Source: Mogibacterium sp.
Lineage (GTDB): Bacteria > Bacillota > Clostridia > Peptostreptococcales > Anaerovoracaceae
Reading direction: 5' to 3'
NCBI GenBank assembly: GCA_017433975.1
Contig: JAFRGD010000031.1
Span: 62,001 to 126,000 of the forward strand
DNA length: 64,000 nt
The position numbers and the translations under genes were made by a program. The notes beneath the pieces are model-generated. The model saw nothing but the letters and a program-made list of their open reading frames with translations. It did not search any database and was not told the origin of the DNA. This document shows, piece after piece, positions 43,862 through 53,028 of this stretch. The stretch's first letter is position 1, and each line of letters starts with the position of its first letter.

Positions 43862-45172
43862 ATGAAAAGAAAGTTTCTTGTTCTTTCGCTCGTTGCTGTA
43901 CTGGTACTGACTTCACTGGCAGCATGCTCCGGCGGCAGCGATGGCGGAGACGAAGATTCAGAAGCGACCGGTTCGGTTTACTATCTGAACTTCAAACCTG
44001 AACAGGATGCGGCATGGCAGGCACTGGCTGCCAAGTATACTGAGGAAACCGGCGTTCCTGTACAGGTAGTAACAGCAGCATCGGGCGAGTATGAGACGAC
44101 CCTGATGAGCGAAATGGGTAAGGACGGCGCTCCGACGCTGTTCCAGGTCAACGGACCTGTCGGTCTTGCCAACTGGACAGATTATTGCTATGACCTGTCC
44201 GACACTGAGGTTTACGCGAATCTGACCAGCCCTGAGTTTGCACTCAAGGATGGCGACAAGGTTGCCGGCGTAGCTTACGTCATCGAGTCCTATGGTATCA
44301 TCACCAACAAGAACCTGCTCGAAAAGGCCGGCTACACGGTTGACGACATCAAGTCGTTCGAGGACCTCAAGAAGGTTGCTGAGGACATCACTGCCCGTCA
44401 GGACGAGCTCGGCTTCTGCGCGTTCACGTCCGCCGGCATGGACGGATCCTCCGACTGGAGATTCAAGACCCACCTGGCCAATCTGCCGATTTACTTCGAG
44501 TATCAGGCAGACGGCATCAATCAGACGGCAGCGATCAAGGGCAGCTTCCTTGACAACTATCGTCAGATCTGGGACCTCTACATCAACAACAGCACCTGCG
44601 ACCCGTCCGAGCTGGCCAGCAAGACCGGCGACGACGCGAGAAACGAATTCCTGGAGGAAAAGGCTGTATTCTTCCAGAACGGTTCCTGGGAGTACGGTAA
44701 CCTGGTCGGCGACGGACTGTTCTCGGATGAGGACCTGGTCATGATTCCGATTTACGTTGGCGCCGGCGACGAGGCCAACCAGGGTCTCTGCACGGGCACT
44801 GAGAACTATTGGTGCATCAACGCGGAGGCGGATCAGGCTGACATCGACGCGACCATCGCATTCCTGACCTGGTGCGTCACGAGCGAAGAGGGCACCGAGG
44901 CTCTGGCGAACGAGATGAACTTCACGATCCCGTTCAAGAACGCGGTTCCGTCCAACAACATCTTTGTCATGCAGGATACCGAGTACACTGCGGCCGGACG
45001 CATTCCAGTGTCCTGGAACTTCACCACCATGCCTTCCGAAGAGTGGAAGAATGGCGTTGGCGAGGCTCTGACGGCTTATGCTGCGGACCAGACTGACGAG
45101 AACTGGAACGAAGTTGTGAACGCTTTCGTCGACGGATGGGCGACGGAATACGCTGCAGCGCACGAAGAATAA
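43862..45172 (+). CDS. ABC transporter extracellular solute-binding lipoprotein (sugar type, family 1)
   Basis: A 436-residue substrate-binding protein. The N terminus is a lipoprotein signal peptide with the lipobox LAAC (Cys22 or so), followed by a Gly/Ser/Asp-rich linker. GSVYYLNFKPEQDAAW, AKYTEETGVPVQVVTAAS and YGIITNKNLLEKAGYTVDD are family-1 (maltose/oligosaccharide) binding-protein features. It delivers a sugar to the permeases encoded next. AAGGAGG precedes the ATG. Confidence 0.9.
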   Translation: MKRKFLVLSLVAVLVLTSLAACSGGSDGGDEDSEATGSVYYLNFKPEQDAAWQALAAKYTEETGVPVQVVTAASGEYETTLMSEMGKDGAPTLFQVNGPVGLANWTDYCYDLSDTEVYANLTSPEFALKDGDKVAGVAYVIESYGIITNKNLLEKAGYTVDDIKSFEDLKKVAEDITARQDELGFCAFTSAGMDGSSDWRFKTHLANLPIYFEYQADGINQTAAIKGSFLDNYRQIWDLYINNSTCDPSELASKTGDDARNEFLEEKAVFFQNGSWEYGNLVGDGLFSDEDLVMIPIYVGAGDEANQGLCTGTENYWCINAEADQADIDATIAFLTWCVTSEEGTEALANEMNFTIPFKNAVPSNNIFVMQDTEYTAAGRIPVSWNFTTMPSEEWKNGVGEALTAYAADQTDENWNEVVNAFVDGWATEYAAAHEE

Positions 45173-45196
45173 TCAGTGGTCTGATTTAAAAGACAC

Positions 45197-45242
45197 GACG
45201 GTTCTTCCTGTCTCATCATCCGATGGGACGGGGAGGACCGTC
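45197..45242 (+). other. Intercistronic stem-loop between binding protein and permease genes
   Basis: GACGGTTCTTCCTGTC (45197-45212) can pair with GACGGGGAGGACCGTC (45227-45242), with some G-U pairs. There is no T-run, so it probably stabilises the 5' message or lowers permease expression, as is usual after abundant binding-protein genes. Confidence 0.6.
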
Positions 45243-45267
45243 TCTCATTAGAACTAAGGAAGAACCC

Positions 45268-46119
45268 ATGGAAAAAGCAATCAGGAAATACGCTCCTATC
45301 TTTGTCATTCCAACGTTCGCGGCCTTCATCATCGGCTTTATCATACCGTTCATCGAGGGACTGTATCTGTCCTTCTGCAAGTTTACAACGGTCAAGAACG
45401 CGAAGTTCAACGGACTGGCAAATTATATACATGCGTTTAAGGACACGCAGTTTGTACACGCCTTCGGCTTCACCGCATCCTTTGCCGTCGTATCGATCCT
45501 TCTGATCAACCTCGGCGGACTCGGCCTGGCGCTGCTGCTGACGAGAAAAATCAAAGGCACCAACGTGTTCCGGACCATCTTCTTCATGCCGAACCTGATC
45601 GGCGGCATCGTCCTCGGATATATCTGGCAGATTCTGATCAACTGCCTGCTCTCCATCATCGGGCAGCCGCTGCTCGCGCTGAACTCCACGGCGGGTTACT
45701 GGGGCTTGATCGTCCTCATGTGCTGGCAGCAGATCGGCTATATGATGATCATTTACATCGCGGGCCTGCAGAACGTGCCGGACGACCTGCTCGAGGCGGC
45801 CGCCATCGACGGCGCGTCGAAGGCGACCACATTCTTCCGGGTCAAGTTGCCGATGATCATGCCATCAATTACGATCTGCATTTTCCTCACACTGACGAAC
45901 TCCTTCAAACTATTTGACCAGAACTTAGCGCTCACCTCCGGGCAGCCAAAGCACATGACAGAAATGATGGCGCTGAACATTTACAACACCTTCTACGCCC
46001 GCTCCGGAGCACAGTGGAAGGGGTACGGACAGGCGAAGGCCGTCCTGTTCTGCATCCTGGTCATCGTGATTTCACTGGTTCAGCTCCGTGCGACCCGGTC
46101 AAGGGAGGTGCAGGCGTAA
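45268..46119 (+). CDS. Sugar ABC transporter permease (MalF/UgpA type)
   Basis: A 283-residue, six-helix permease. The ATG at 45268 has AAGGAAG at 45256-45262; an in-frame extension to 45223 would run through the stem-loop. KYAPIFVIPTFAAFIIGFI is the first helix, and LLEAAAIDGASKATTFFRV is the EAA loop that contacts the ATPase. It forms the membrane channel with the next gene product, whose ATG overlaps its stop (TAATG). Confidence 0.9.
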   Translation: MEKAIRKYAPIFVIPTFAAFIIGFIIPFIEGLYLSFCKFTTVKNAKFNGLANYIHAFKDTQFVHAFGFTASFAVVSILLINLGGLGLALLLTRKIKGTNVFRTIFFMPNLIGGIVLGYIWQILINCLLSIIGQPLLALNSTAGYWGLIVLMCWQQIGYMMIIYIAGLQNVPDDLLEAAAIDGASKATTFFRVKLPMIMPSITICIFLTLTNSFKLFDQNLALTSGQPKHMTEMMALNIYNTFYARSGAQWKGYGQAKAVLFCILVIVISLVQLRATRSREVQA

Positions 46120-46961
46120 TGAAAGAAAGGCAAAAGATTTCCGACAAAATCTGGTTCGTGCTGCTGTCGATTCTCGCGGTTCTGTACGTTTACCCGGTCT
46201 TCATGATCCTGATTAACTCGGTCAAAAAGGAACGCGCGATCAGCACGTCCACCGTATTCAAACTCCCGACGAGCGAGACGTTTTCGGGCCTGGTGAACTA
46301 CGCGAACGCGCTCGGTGCGCAGGGCTTCGCGCGGAGCTTCCTGTTCAGCCTGCTGATCACAGTCACGTCCGTCGCAGCGATTCTCGTCTTTTGTTCGATG
46401 TGCGCGTGGTACATCACCCGGGTCAAGAGTAAATTCTCGCAGGCGCTGTATTATCTGTTTGTTTTTTCGATGGTCGTACCGTTCCAGATGGTCATGTTCA
46501 CATTGTCGCAGACGGCGGACAAGCTCAAACTCAACACACCGTTCAACATCTGGATCATCTATCTGGGGTTCGGTGCGGGGCTCGCGGTCTTCATGTTCGC
46601 GGGCTTCATGAAGTCCATCCCGCTTGAGATCGAGGAAGCCTCGATGATCGACGGCTGCAACCCGATTCAGACGTTCTTCCTGGTCGTGTTCCCGATCCTC
46701 AAGCCGACCATGGTGTCGGTCGGCATTCTCGAGGCGATGTGGGTGTGGAACGACTACCTCCTGCCGACGCTGGTGCTCGACATTAAGAAATATAAGACGA
46801 TTCCAATGCTGATCCAGTATTTCCGCGGGAGCTACGGCAAGGTCGAAATGGGGCCGATGATGGCGAGCATCATGCTGACGATAATCCCGATCATCATCGT
46901 GTACCTGATTGGGCAGAAGCAAATCATCAAAGGCGTCACGGCCGGAGCGGTCAAGGGCTAA
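46119..46961 (+). CDS. Sugar ABC transporter permease (MalG/UgpE type)
   Basis: A 280-residue, six-helix permease with GGGAGG ahead of the ATG. KIWFVLLSILAVLYVYPVF is the first helix, and IEEASMIDGCNPIQTFFLV is the EAA loop. No ATP-binding protein gene follows in the next 1 kb, so the importer probably uses a shared MsmK/UgpC-type ATPase encoded elsewhere, a common situation for this family in Bacillota. Confidence 0.9.
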   Translation: MKERQKISDKIWFVLLSILAVLYVYPVFMILINSVKKERAISTSTVFKLPTSETFSGLVNYANALGAQGFARSFLFSLLITVTSVAAILVFCSMCAWYITRVKSKFSQALYYLFVFSMVVPFQMVMFTLSQTADKLKLNTPFNIWIIYLGFGAGLAVFMFAGFMKSIPLEIEEASMIDGCNPIQTFFLVVFPILKPTMVSVGILEAMWVWNDYLLPTLVLDIKKYKTIPMLIQYFRGSYGKVEMGPMMASIMLTIIPIIIVYLIGQKQIIKGVTAGAVKG

Positions 46962-46984
46962 ACATTCACGTTTTCTTCACACGA

Positions 46985-47050
46985 ATGACGATTTATAAGC
47001 CGTCATAGTGCTATAATCAATATCGATGAGGCTCCGCCTTGCGCGGAGCC
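46985..47050 (+). promoter_or_regulatory. Possible promoter and leader hairpin of the EFR1 gene
   Basis: TATAAT at 47012-47017 is a good -10 without a clear -35. ATGACG (46985-46990) and CGTCAT (47001-47006) form an inverted repeat just upstream, and GGCTCCGC (47030-47037) pairs with GCGGAGCC (47043-47050), followed by ACTTTTGGG, right after the expected transcription start. The second stem might instead terminate the ABC operon. Confidence 0.45.
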
Positions 47051-47132
47051 ACTTTTGGGTCGGCCATTCCGGGAATCCGGGGCGGGCAGACTTACGAAAG
47101 CGAATCCATTTGTTGTTGGCAGGTACCATTGT

Positions 47133-47957
47133 ATGATTAGCAGGGTCGTTGGACTGTATTTCAGCCCGTCCGGCGAGACGGCCAAGATTACAAAGAGAAT
47201 ATCGGCAGAGATCGCAGCGCGCATGAACGACGTGTGCCTGGATCCGGTGACGAGCGAGTTTCACGACTTGCTGCGCGAGCCGCCAGCAGGCAGCGTGACC
47301 ATCGGTGACGACGCCGTCGTCATCATCGGCATGCCGGCCTACAACGGCCGCATCCCGTCCCACTGCGCGGACCTGATCCGCCGCATCCACGCGAGCGGCA
47401 ACCTCGCGATCGTCGTCGTTGCCTACGGGAACAGTTCCTATGGGGACGCCTTGTACGAGCTCAACTCGTTCGCGGAGACGCAGGGCTTCCGCGTGGTGAG
47501 CGCCGGGGCGTTCATCTCCCAGCATCCGATGTTCGAGCGGATCGCTGAGCACCGGCCGGACGCCCGGGACCTCCGGGAGCTCCTCCGGTTCTGCGAGGCG
47601 AGCGCAAACAAGATGAAGCGCTTCTGCGGTACGGATTTTGAAGAACTGCGCGGCAGGGTCGCGCCGCTCCACATCAAGGGGCAGATGCCGGCCAAGGAAC
47701 CGGTCCGCACGCCGCTGCACCCGTCCGCCAACGGCTTCTGCATCCGCTGCGGCGCGTGCTCTGCGATCTGTCCGGTCCATGCGATCGATCCGACGGACCC
47801 GGCCAGGGTCGACCCGAAGCGCTGCATTTCCTGCACGGCCTGCATCCGCGTCTGCGAGCAGGACGCCCGCGGCTTCTATGGCCCGATGTGCGCCGCGTCG
47901 CGGCTCGCGCTCGAGCGCATCTACAGTAAGCGGAAGGAACCCGAATGGTTCATTTAG
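47133..47957 (+). CDS. EFR1-type flavodoxin-ferredoxin fusion protein
   Basis: A 274-residue protein starting at the ATG 47133, where MISRVVGLYFSPSGETAKITKRI gives the flavodoxin FMN-phosphate loop. VIIGMPAYNGRIPSHCADLI and VVVAYGNSSYGDALYEL are further flavodoxin-fold motifs. The C-terminal quarter has two [4Fe-4S] sites, CIRCGACSAICPVHAID and CISCTACIRVCEQDARG. This order is that of EFR1-family ferrodoxins, likely electron-transfer proteins of anaerobes. Partner unknown. Confidence 0.87.
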   Translation: MISRVVGLYFSPSGETAKITKRISAEIAARMNDVCLDPVTSEFHDLLREPPAGSVTIGDDAVVIIGMPAYNGRIPSHCADLIRRIHASGNLAIVVVAYGNSSYGDALYELNSFAETQGFRVVSAGAFISQHPMFERIAEHRPDARDLRELLRFCEASANKMKRFCGTDFEELRGRVAPLHIKGQMPAKEPVRTPLHPSANGFCIRCGACSAICPVHAIDPTDPARVDPKRCISCTACIRVCEQDARGFYGPMCAASRLALERIYSKRKEPEWFI

Positions 47958-47996
47958 CCGGTTGAAATCACAATAATATAGAAATACAAACGAAAA

Positions 47997-48024
47997 CGGA
48001 GCGGGATGTCCGCTCCGCTTTCTT
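47997..48024. terminator. Terminator between EFR1 gene and htrA
   Basis: CGGAGCGG (47997-48004) pairs with CCGCTCCG (48010-48017) around GATGT, followed by CTTTCTT. The genes on both sides converge on it. Confidence 0.75.
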
Positions 48025-48057
48025 ATTTGTTAGAAGGGAAAGTGGTTATGAACTCGA

Positions 48058-49578
48058 TCAGGAGTTCGAGAATTTGCTGGAATCTTCGAGGTTGAACGTG
48101 ATGTCGATCAGTTCGCCGTCGCGTTCGACGGTCATGGTCACTTCGTCGCCGATCTTGCGGCTCTGAATGTCCGCGATGAGGGCGCCCGTGCTGTTGATCT
48201 CGACGCCGTCGAGAGCGACGATGCGGTCGCCGGACTGGAGACCGGCCGCCTTGACGTTTTCACCGTAGACGTCGCCGACGTATACGCCAGGCTTGTCGAC
48301 GCCGAAGTATTCGACGCGGTCCTCCGTGACGTTGTAAATCGTGATGCCGGCTGCCGGCCGCTCGGTGACGTGGCCGTTGGCGATCAGGTCGTCGATGATC
48401 GGGGCCGCGGTATCGATCGGAATCGCGAAGCCGAGGCCTTCGATGCCGGTCGCGGACGTCTTTGCGACGACGATGCCGATGAGCTCGCCGCGGTCATTGA
48501 AGAGGCCGCCGCCGGAGTTGCCCGGGTTGATGGCGGAGTCCGTCTGCAGAAGCGTGAGCTGCTTGCCTTCTATTTCGATCTTGCGGTCGAGGGCGCTGAC
48601 GATGCCCTGGGTTGCGGTGCCGCCGAGCTGCCCGAGCGGGTTCCCGATGGCGACGGCCATGTCGCCGACGTGGAGCTCGCTGCTCTTGCCGTATTTGACG
48701 GCGGTCAGGCCCTCCGCAGGGATCTTGAGGACGGCGATGTCGTTGATCTCGTCAAAGCCGATGACCTGCGCGGAGTAGGTCTCTCCGTTGTGGAGCGTAA
48801 CGGTGATCGTCTGTGCGCCTTCGATGACGTGGTAGTTGGTCGCGATGTATCCGTCCTGGCGGACGATGACGCCGCTCCCGGCGACTTCTCCGCTCTCCAT
48901 GCCCCAGAAGGTGTAGGATTCAATCTCCGTGTTGATCTCGACGACGGCGTCGGCGTTCATGGCGACGATCTGCTCGGTCGTCAGTTTCTCGCTGGAAACC
49001 GGGGAAACGATCAGCGGCTCTTCCTCTTCGGGTGGTTCTTCTTCGGCAGGCGTGTTGTCCCACGGAAGGGTGACGTAACGGTCGATCACCTTGGAAAGGC
49101 TTGCGCCGAGAATCGAACTGAACAGCATGCCGAGGATGAGCATGGTCGCAAAGAAACGCTTGGTGACGTAGCGGTCGTTCTTGCGGCCGGACCGGGAGTC
49201 TTCATATTCGTGACGTTTGACGCGGGCGCCAGGCTCCGGCTGCGCCGTTGTGGCTGCCGGTGCGGCTGGTTCCGCCGGTGCGGTTGGCTGCGCCGCCTCG
49301 GTGCCCGCTTGTTCCGGGACCTGCGCCGGCTCTTCAACAGGGGCAGGAGGAACATACGCGCCCGGGCCGGTGGTGGCGCGGCGCACGACGGTGCGGTATT
49401 GCTTTTGTGCCGGTTCCGCGACTGGTTCCGTGGCAGCTTCCACAGAAACTTCCGCCGTCGGTTCCGCAACTGGTTCCACAGCGATGCGGGCCGCTGTCAG
49501 CAGCTGTTCGGTCGTTTCCGTGTCCGCGTTGCCGGTCGCAGCCGGCAGAGAATTTGTTTGTTCGTTGATTTCTGTCAT
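48058..49578 (-). CDS. htrA: HtrA/DegP-family serine protease, membrane anchored
   Basis: A 506-residue protease. The ATG at 49578 has GGAGAG eight bases upstream on the minus strand; the open frame before it has no such site. Residues 1-135 are a cytoplasmic, Pro/Ala/Glu-rich low-complexity tail with repeats of the type EPVAEP. A membrane helix follows at about 141-160 (RFFATMLILGMLFSSILGA). The trypsin-like domain has His250 (IATNYHVIEGA), Asp280 (INDIAVLKI) and Ser355 (INPGNSGGGLF), and a PDZ domain (GVYVGDVYGENVKAAGLQ) ends the protein. It would degrade or refold damaged proteins outside the membrane. Confidence 0.93.
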   Translation of the reverse strand: MTEINEQTNSLPAATGNADTETTEQLLTAARIAVEPVAEPTAEVSVEAATEPVAEPAQKQYRTVVRRATTGPGAYVPPAPVEEPAQVPEQAGTEAAQPTAPAEPAAPAATTAQPEPGARVKRHEYEDSRSGRKNDRYVTKRFFATMLILGMLFSSILGASLSKVIDRYVTLPWDNTPAEEEPPEEEEPLIVSPVSSEKLTTEQIVAMNADAVVEINTEIESYTFWGMESGEVAGSGVIVRQDGYIATNYHVIEGAQTITVTLHNGETYSAQVIGFDEINDIAVLKIPAEGLTAVKYGKSSELHVGDMAVAIGNPLGQLGGTATQGIVSALDRKIEIEGKQLTLLQTDSAINPGNSGGGLFNDRGELIGIVVAKTSATGIEGLGFAIPIDTAAPIIDDLIANGHVTERPAAGITIYNVTEDRVEYFGVDKPGVYVGDVYGENVKAAGLQSGDRIVALDGVEINSTGALIADIQSRKIGDEVTMTVERDGELIDITFNLEDSSKFSNS

Positions 49579-49710
49579 GTGAATACTCTCCTTTTTACAA
49601 TACGCATTATAGACCCCGATTATGAATAAAATGTGAGTTTTTAGTATTATTATTGATATAAATCCGTGAGGGAGCTCCTTCGAGATACTACAAAAGTACA
49701 CCGTTTCATC

Positions 49711-49739
49711 TTGAATGAATCGGACCGCTCGTGTATAAT
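49711..49739 (+). promoter_or_regulatory. Promoter of the FprA operon
   Basis: TTGAAT (49711-49716), a 17-bp spacer and TATAAT (49734-49739) lie 55 bp before the chosen ATG. In the opposite direction ATTATA (49606-49611) gives a -10 for htrA. Confidence 0.75.
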
Positions 49740-49794
49740 ATAATGGTTATTGAAAGGACATGCGCCGCAAGATATTGTGTACAGGAGGGCCTTC

Positions 49795-51000
49795 ATGCAT
49801 TGCGTTTATAAAGTGACAGATAACATGTACTGGATCGGCGGAAACGACCGCAAGATCCGCGTTTTTGAGGGTGCAATCCCGGTCTACGACGGGATGGCGT
49901 ACAACTCTTTCTTCATCGATGATGAGAAGACCGTCGTTCTCGACACCGTCGACGAGGCGGTTTCCAAGGTCTTTTACGAGAATATCGACTATCTGCTCGC
50001 GGGCCGGGGACTCGACTACGTGATCGTCAACCACGTGGAGCCGGACCACAGCGCTTCGCTGGAGGACCTGATCCTGCGCCACCCGGAGGCCAAGGTCGTC
50101 GGCACGAACAAGATCAAGGCGATGGTCAAACAGTATGTGAGCTGGGACGTCGATGAGGTATTTTACGATGTCAAGGAGGGTGCGCAGCTCTGCACCGGCG
50201 CGCACACGTTCACGTTCGTCAACGCGCCGATGGTGCACTGGCCGGAGGTCATGATGACGTACGAGATCTCGACGGGAACGCTCTTCTCGGCGGACGCGTT
50301 CGGTATCTTCGGGGCGCATAATGGCAATATCTTTGCGGACAAATACGACTTTGACCTCGAGTGGCTGCCGAGCGCGCGCAAATACTACATGACGATCGTC
50401 GGCAAGTACGGCAAGTTCACGGAGGCCATCCTGGCCAAGGCCGCGGGGCTGCCGATCAACATGATCTGCCCGCTGCACGGCTACATCATCCGCAAGGACT
50501 TCGACAAATACATCAATGCGTACCACACCTGGGCGCGGTACGAGGCGGAGGAGACGGGCGTCCTGATCCTGTACGCTTCCCCGTACGGTAATACAAAGAA
50601 CGCCGCCGAGATCCTGGCGTGCGAGCTCGCGGAGAACGGCGTCGACCGGATGAAACTGATTGACGTATCGGCCACCGACCCGATGGACATCCTGCCGGAG
50701 GTCTTCCGCTTCAGCCACCTGGTCATCGCGAGCACGACGTACAACGCCGAGATTTTCGTCAAGATGGAGGCCGCCCTCTTCGAGATGAAGTCCATGGGCG
50801 TGCAGAATAAGAAAGTCAGCATCATCCAGAGCGGCTCGTGGAACCCTGCCAGCGGCAAGCTGATCCGGGAGTTCTTCGAGGGCCTCAAGGGCATCGAGTT
50901 CGTCGGCGAGGTCGCGACCGTGCGGTCGTCCGTCAAACAGGACAGCGCGGAGCAGATCGCGGCGCTGGCCAGAGAGATCGCCGCGTCCGTCAACGCGTAA
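49795..51000 (+). CDS. FprA-family A-type flavoprotein (diiron/FMN, O2 or NO reductase)
   Basis: A 401-residue flavodiiron protein. The ATG at 49795 has AGGAGGG at 49783-49789. The N-terminal metallo-beta-lactamase-like domain carries the diiron ligands: NHVEPDHSASLEDL (HxExDH), APMVHWPEVMM and the late ICPLHGYI. The C-terminal flavodoxin domain has ILYASPYGNTKNAAEILA. The family reduces O2 to water or NO to N2O with electrons from rubredoxin or NADH systems, protecting anaerobes. It heads a plus-strand run of four genes. Confidence 0.93.
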   Translation: MHCVYKVTDNMYWIGGNDRKIRVFEGAIPVYDGMAYNSFFIDDEKTVVLDTVDEAVSKVFYENIDYLLAGRGLDYVIVNHVEPDHSASLEDLILRHPEAKVVGTNKIKAMVKQYVSWDVDEVFYDVKEGAQLCTGAHTFTFVNAPMVHWPEVMMTYEISTGTLFSADAFGIFGAHNGNIFADKYDFDLEWLPSARKYYMTIVGKYGKFTEAILAKAAGLPINMICPLHGYIIRKDFDKYINAYHTWARYEAEETGVLILYASPYGNTKNAAEILACELAENGVDRMKLIDVSATDPMDILPEVFRFSHLVIASTTYNAEIFVKMEAALFEMKSMGVQNKKVSIIQSGSWNPASGKLIREFFEGLKGIEFVGEVATVRSSVKQDSAEQIAALAREIAASVNA

Positions 51001-51030
51001 CGGCCGGCGCTTCGGAAAGTACGAGGGATC

Positions 51031-51510
51031 ATGCCAAAAAAGACCGTCAACCTGAGGATCGTGAATCGACAGTACAGTGAAAGCCTCGAACAGCGGGGAG
51101 AGGCTTTTTCACGTGCGCTCAATCTCGAGGACGAGATCGAGATCATGACGGAGGGAACGCTGTACCACAAACCAGGCGCGACGTACATCGCGTACGACGA
51201 GCCGGAGGCGACGGGCTTCGATAACGACAAGACGGTCATCCGCCTCGCGGACGGGGTGCTCAGCATCAAGCGCTACGGCGGGGAGTCCGAGGGACAGCTC
51301 GACCTGACGCTCCAGGAGGGTGTCCGGAGCATCACGACGTACGTCGTCCCGATGGCGCGCTTCGAGCTCGAGGTGTACACGCACGAGATCGGGCACGACC
51401 TGTCGGAGGAGGGCTTTGGCAAGATCTACGCGGACTACAACATCCGGTTTGCCGACTTCGGCCGGATGCGCAATAAATTACAAATCGATATCACTGACAT
51501 GAGAGGGTAG
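51031..51510 (+). CDS. DUF1934 (YwiB-like, calycin-type beta-barrel) protein
   Basis: A 159-residue protein. The predicted beta-barrel has EGTLYHKPGATYIAYDE, VLSIKRYGGESEGQLDL and VYTHEIGHDLSEEGFG then IYADYNIRF, which match DUF1934/YwiB. The family is small, cytosolic and uncharacterised. It lies 30 bp after FprA and three bases before the DUF1846 gene. Confidence 0.75.
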   Translation: MPKKTVNLRIVNRQYSESLEQRGEAFSRALNLEDEIEIMTEGTLYHKPGATYIAYDEPEATGFDNDKTVIRLADGVLSIKRYGGESEGQLDLTLQEGVRSITTYVVPMARFELEVYTHEIGHDLSEEGFGKIYADYNIRFADFGRMRNKLQIDITDMRG

Positions 51511-51513
51511 ACC

Positions 51514-53022
51514 ATGAACAAAATCGGCTTCAGCGCGGAAAAATACATCGAAGAGCAGTCCAAGTACATTCTCGAGAGGATCGAGAGCGGCGAGGGGAGG
51601 CTGTACCTCGAATTCGGCGGCAAGCTGGTCGAGGACAAGCACGCCATGCGCGTGCTGCCGGGCTTCGACGAGCACGCCAAGATCAACCTCCTGCACCGGC
51701 TGAAAGACCAGGCGGAGATCATCATCTGCATCTACGCGGGCGACATCGTCTCCAACAAGACGCGCCAGGACTTCGACATCACGTATGACCTTGAGGTCAT
51801 GCGGCTCATCGATGCGTTCCGCAGCTACGAGCTCGAGATCAACTCCGTCGTCGTCACCCGCTATGAGGACGCGCCGTCGGTCAACATGTTCATCAACAAA
51901 CTGGAACGCCGCGGCATCAAGACCTACAAACATTACTTCACCAAGGGCTACCCGACCGACGTCGACACGATCGTTTCGGACGAGGGCTACGGGGCGAACC
52001 CGTACATCGAGGTCACCAAGCCGCTCATCGTCGTAACGGGGCCGGGCGGCGGCTCGGGCAAACTGGCGACGTCGCTTTCGCAGGTCTATCACGAGTACAA
52101 ACGCGGCAACCGGGCGCGGTACGCCAAGTTTGAGACCTTCCCGATCTGGAGCCTGCCGCTCAAACACCCGGTCAACATCGCGTACGAGGCCGCGACGGCG
52201 GACCTCAAGGACGTCAACATGATCGACCCGTACCACCTCGAGGCGTACGGCAAGACCGCGGTCAACTACAACCGGGACGTCGAGGCATTTCCAGTGCTCC
52301 GCAGGATCCTCACCAAAATCACCGGCTCGGACGCGGGGTACAAATCCCCGACCGACATGGGCGTCAACCGCGCCGGCTTCAGCATCATCGACGACGAGGT
52401 ATGCCGCGAGGCGGCCAAACAGGAGATCGTCCGCCGGTATCTGATCGCGGAGGTCCAATATAAGAAAGGTAAAATCGACGAGTCGATCCTCGAGCGCATC
52501 AAGCTGCTCATGGAGGAGGTCGGCGCGAGCGTTTACGACCGTCCGGTCGTCGCGCCGGCGGAGGAGTACGCGGAGTACAAACGCACCATGAGCCCGCGGT
52601 ACGAGAACGTCATCGTGACGGCGCTTCAGCTGCCGGACGGCAGCATCGTGACGGGCCGGAGCTCGCACCGCATGGTCGCGAACGCCGCGGTCATCCTGAA
52701 CGCGGTCAAGAAGCTTGCCGGTATCGGCGATGTGATTCCGGTGATTTCACCGCAGATTCTCGAGAGCCTGCGGACGATGAACAAAGACATCTTCCAGGAC
52801 AAGGCCAGCCTGAACTGCGAGGAGATTCTGATGGCGCTCACCATCACCAAGCTGACCAATCCGATCGCCGAGATGGCTTATGAGCAGCTGCCGAAACTCC
52901 GTGGCTGCATCGCGCACTGCACGGCCATCCTGAGCGAGCGGGACGAGCATACGATCAAGGCGCTGGGCATCGACATGACGACCAACGCGGAGTTTTCGAC
53001 CAACAACTTATATTCCAAATAG
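51514..53022 (+). CDS. DUF1846 protein
   Basis: A 502-residue protein beginning [20 protein letters not shown], the characteristic opening of DUF1846, and containing [39 protein letters not shown] (a P-loop-like glycine stretch) and [20 protein letters not shown], all conserved in the family. A structure for a family member is known but the function is not. The length matches the family. Three bases separate it from the DUF1934 gene. Confidence 0.9.
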   Translation: MNKIGFSAEKYIEEQSKYILERIESGEGRLYLEFGGKLVEDKHAMRVLPGFDEHAKINLLHRLKDQAEIIICIYAGDIVSNKTRQDFDITYDLEVMRLIDAFRSYELEINSVVVTRYEDAPSVNMFINKLERRGIKTYKHYFTKGYPTDVDTIVSDEGYGANPYIEVTKPLIVVTGPGGGSGKLATSLSQVYHEYKRGNRARYAKFETFPIWSLPLKHPVNIAYEAATADLKDVNMIDPYHLEAYGKTAVNYNRDVEAFPVLRRILTKITGSDAGYKSPTDMGVNRAGFSIIDDEVCREAAKQEIVRRYLIAEVQYKKGKIDESILERIKLLMEEVGASVYDRPVVAPAEEYAEYKRTMSPRYENVIVTALQLPDGSIVTGRSSHRMVANAAVILNAVKKLAGIGDVIPVISPQILESLRTMNKDIFQDKASLNCEEILMALTITKLTNPIAEMAYEQLPKLRGCIAHCTAILSERDEHTIKALGIDMTTNAEFSTNNLYSK

Positions 53023-53028
53023 CAGACG

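Noticed and set aside
46962..47132. ATP-binding subunit of the sugar importer
   Set aside because: No open frame of that kind follows the permeases; the next gene is an EFR1 protein.
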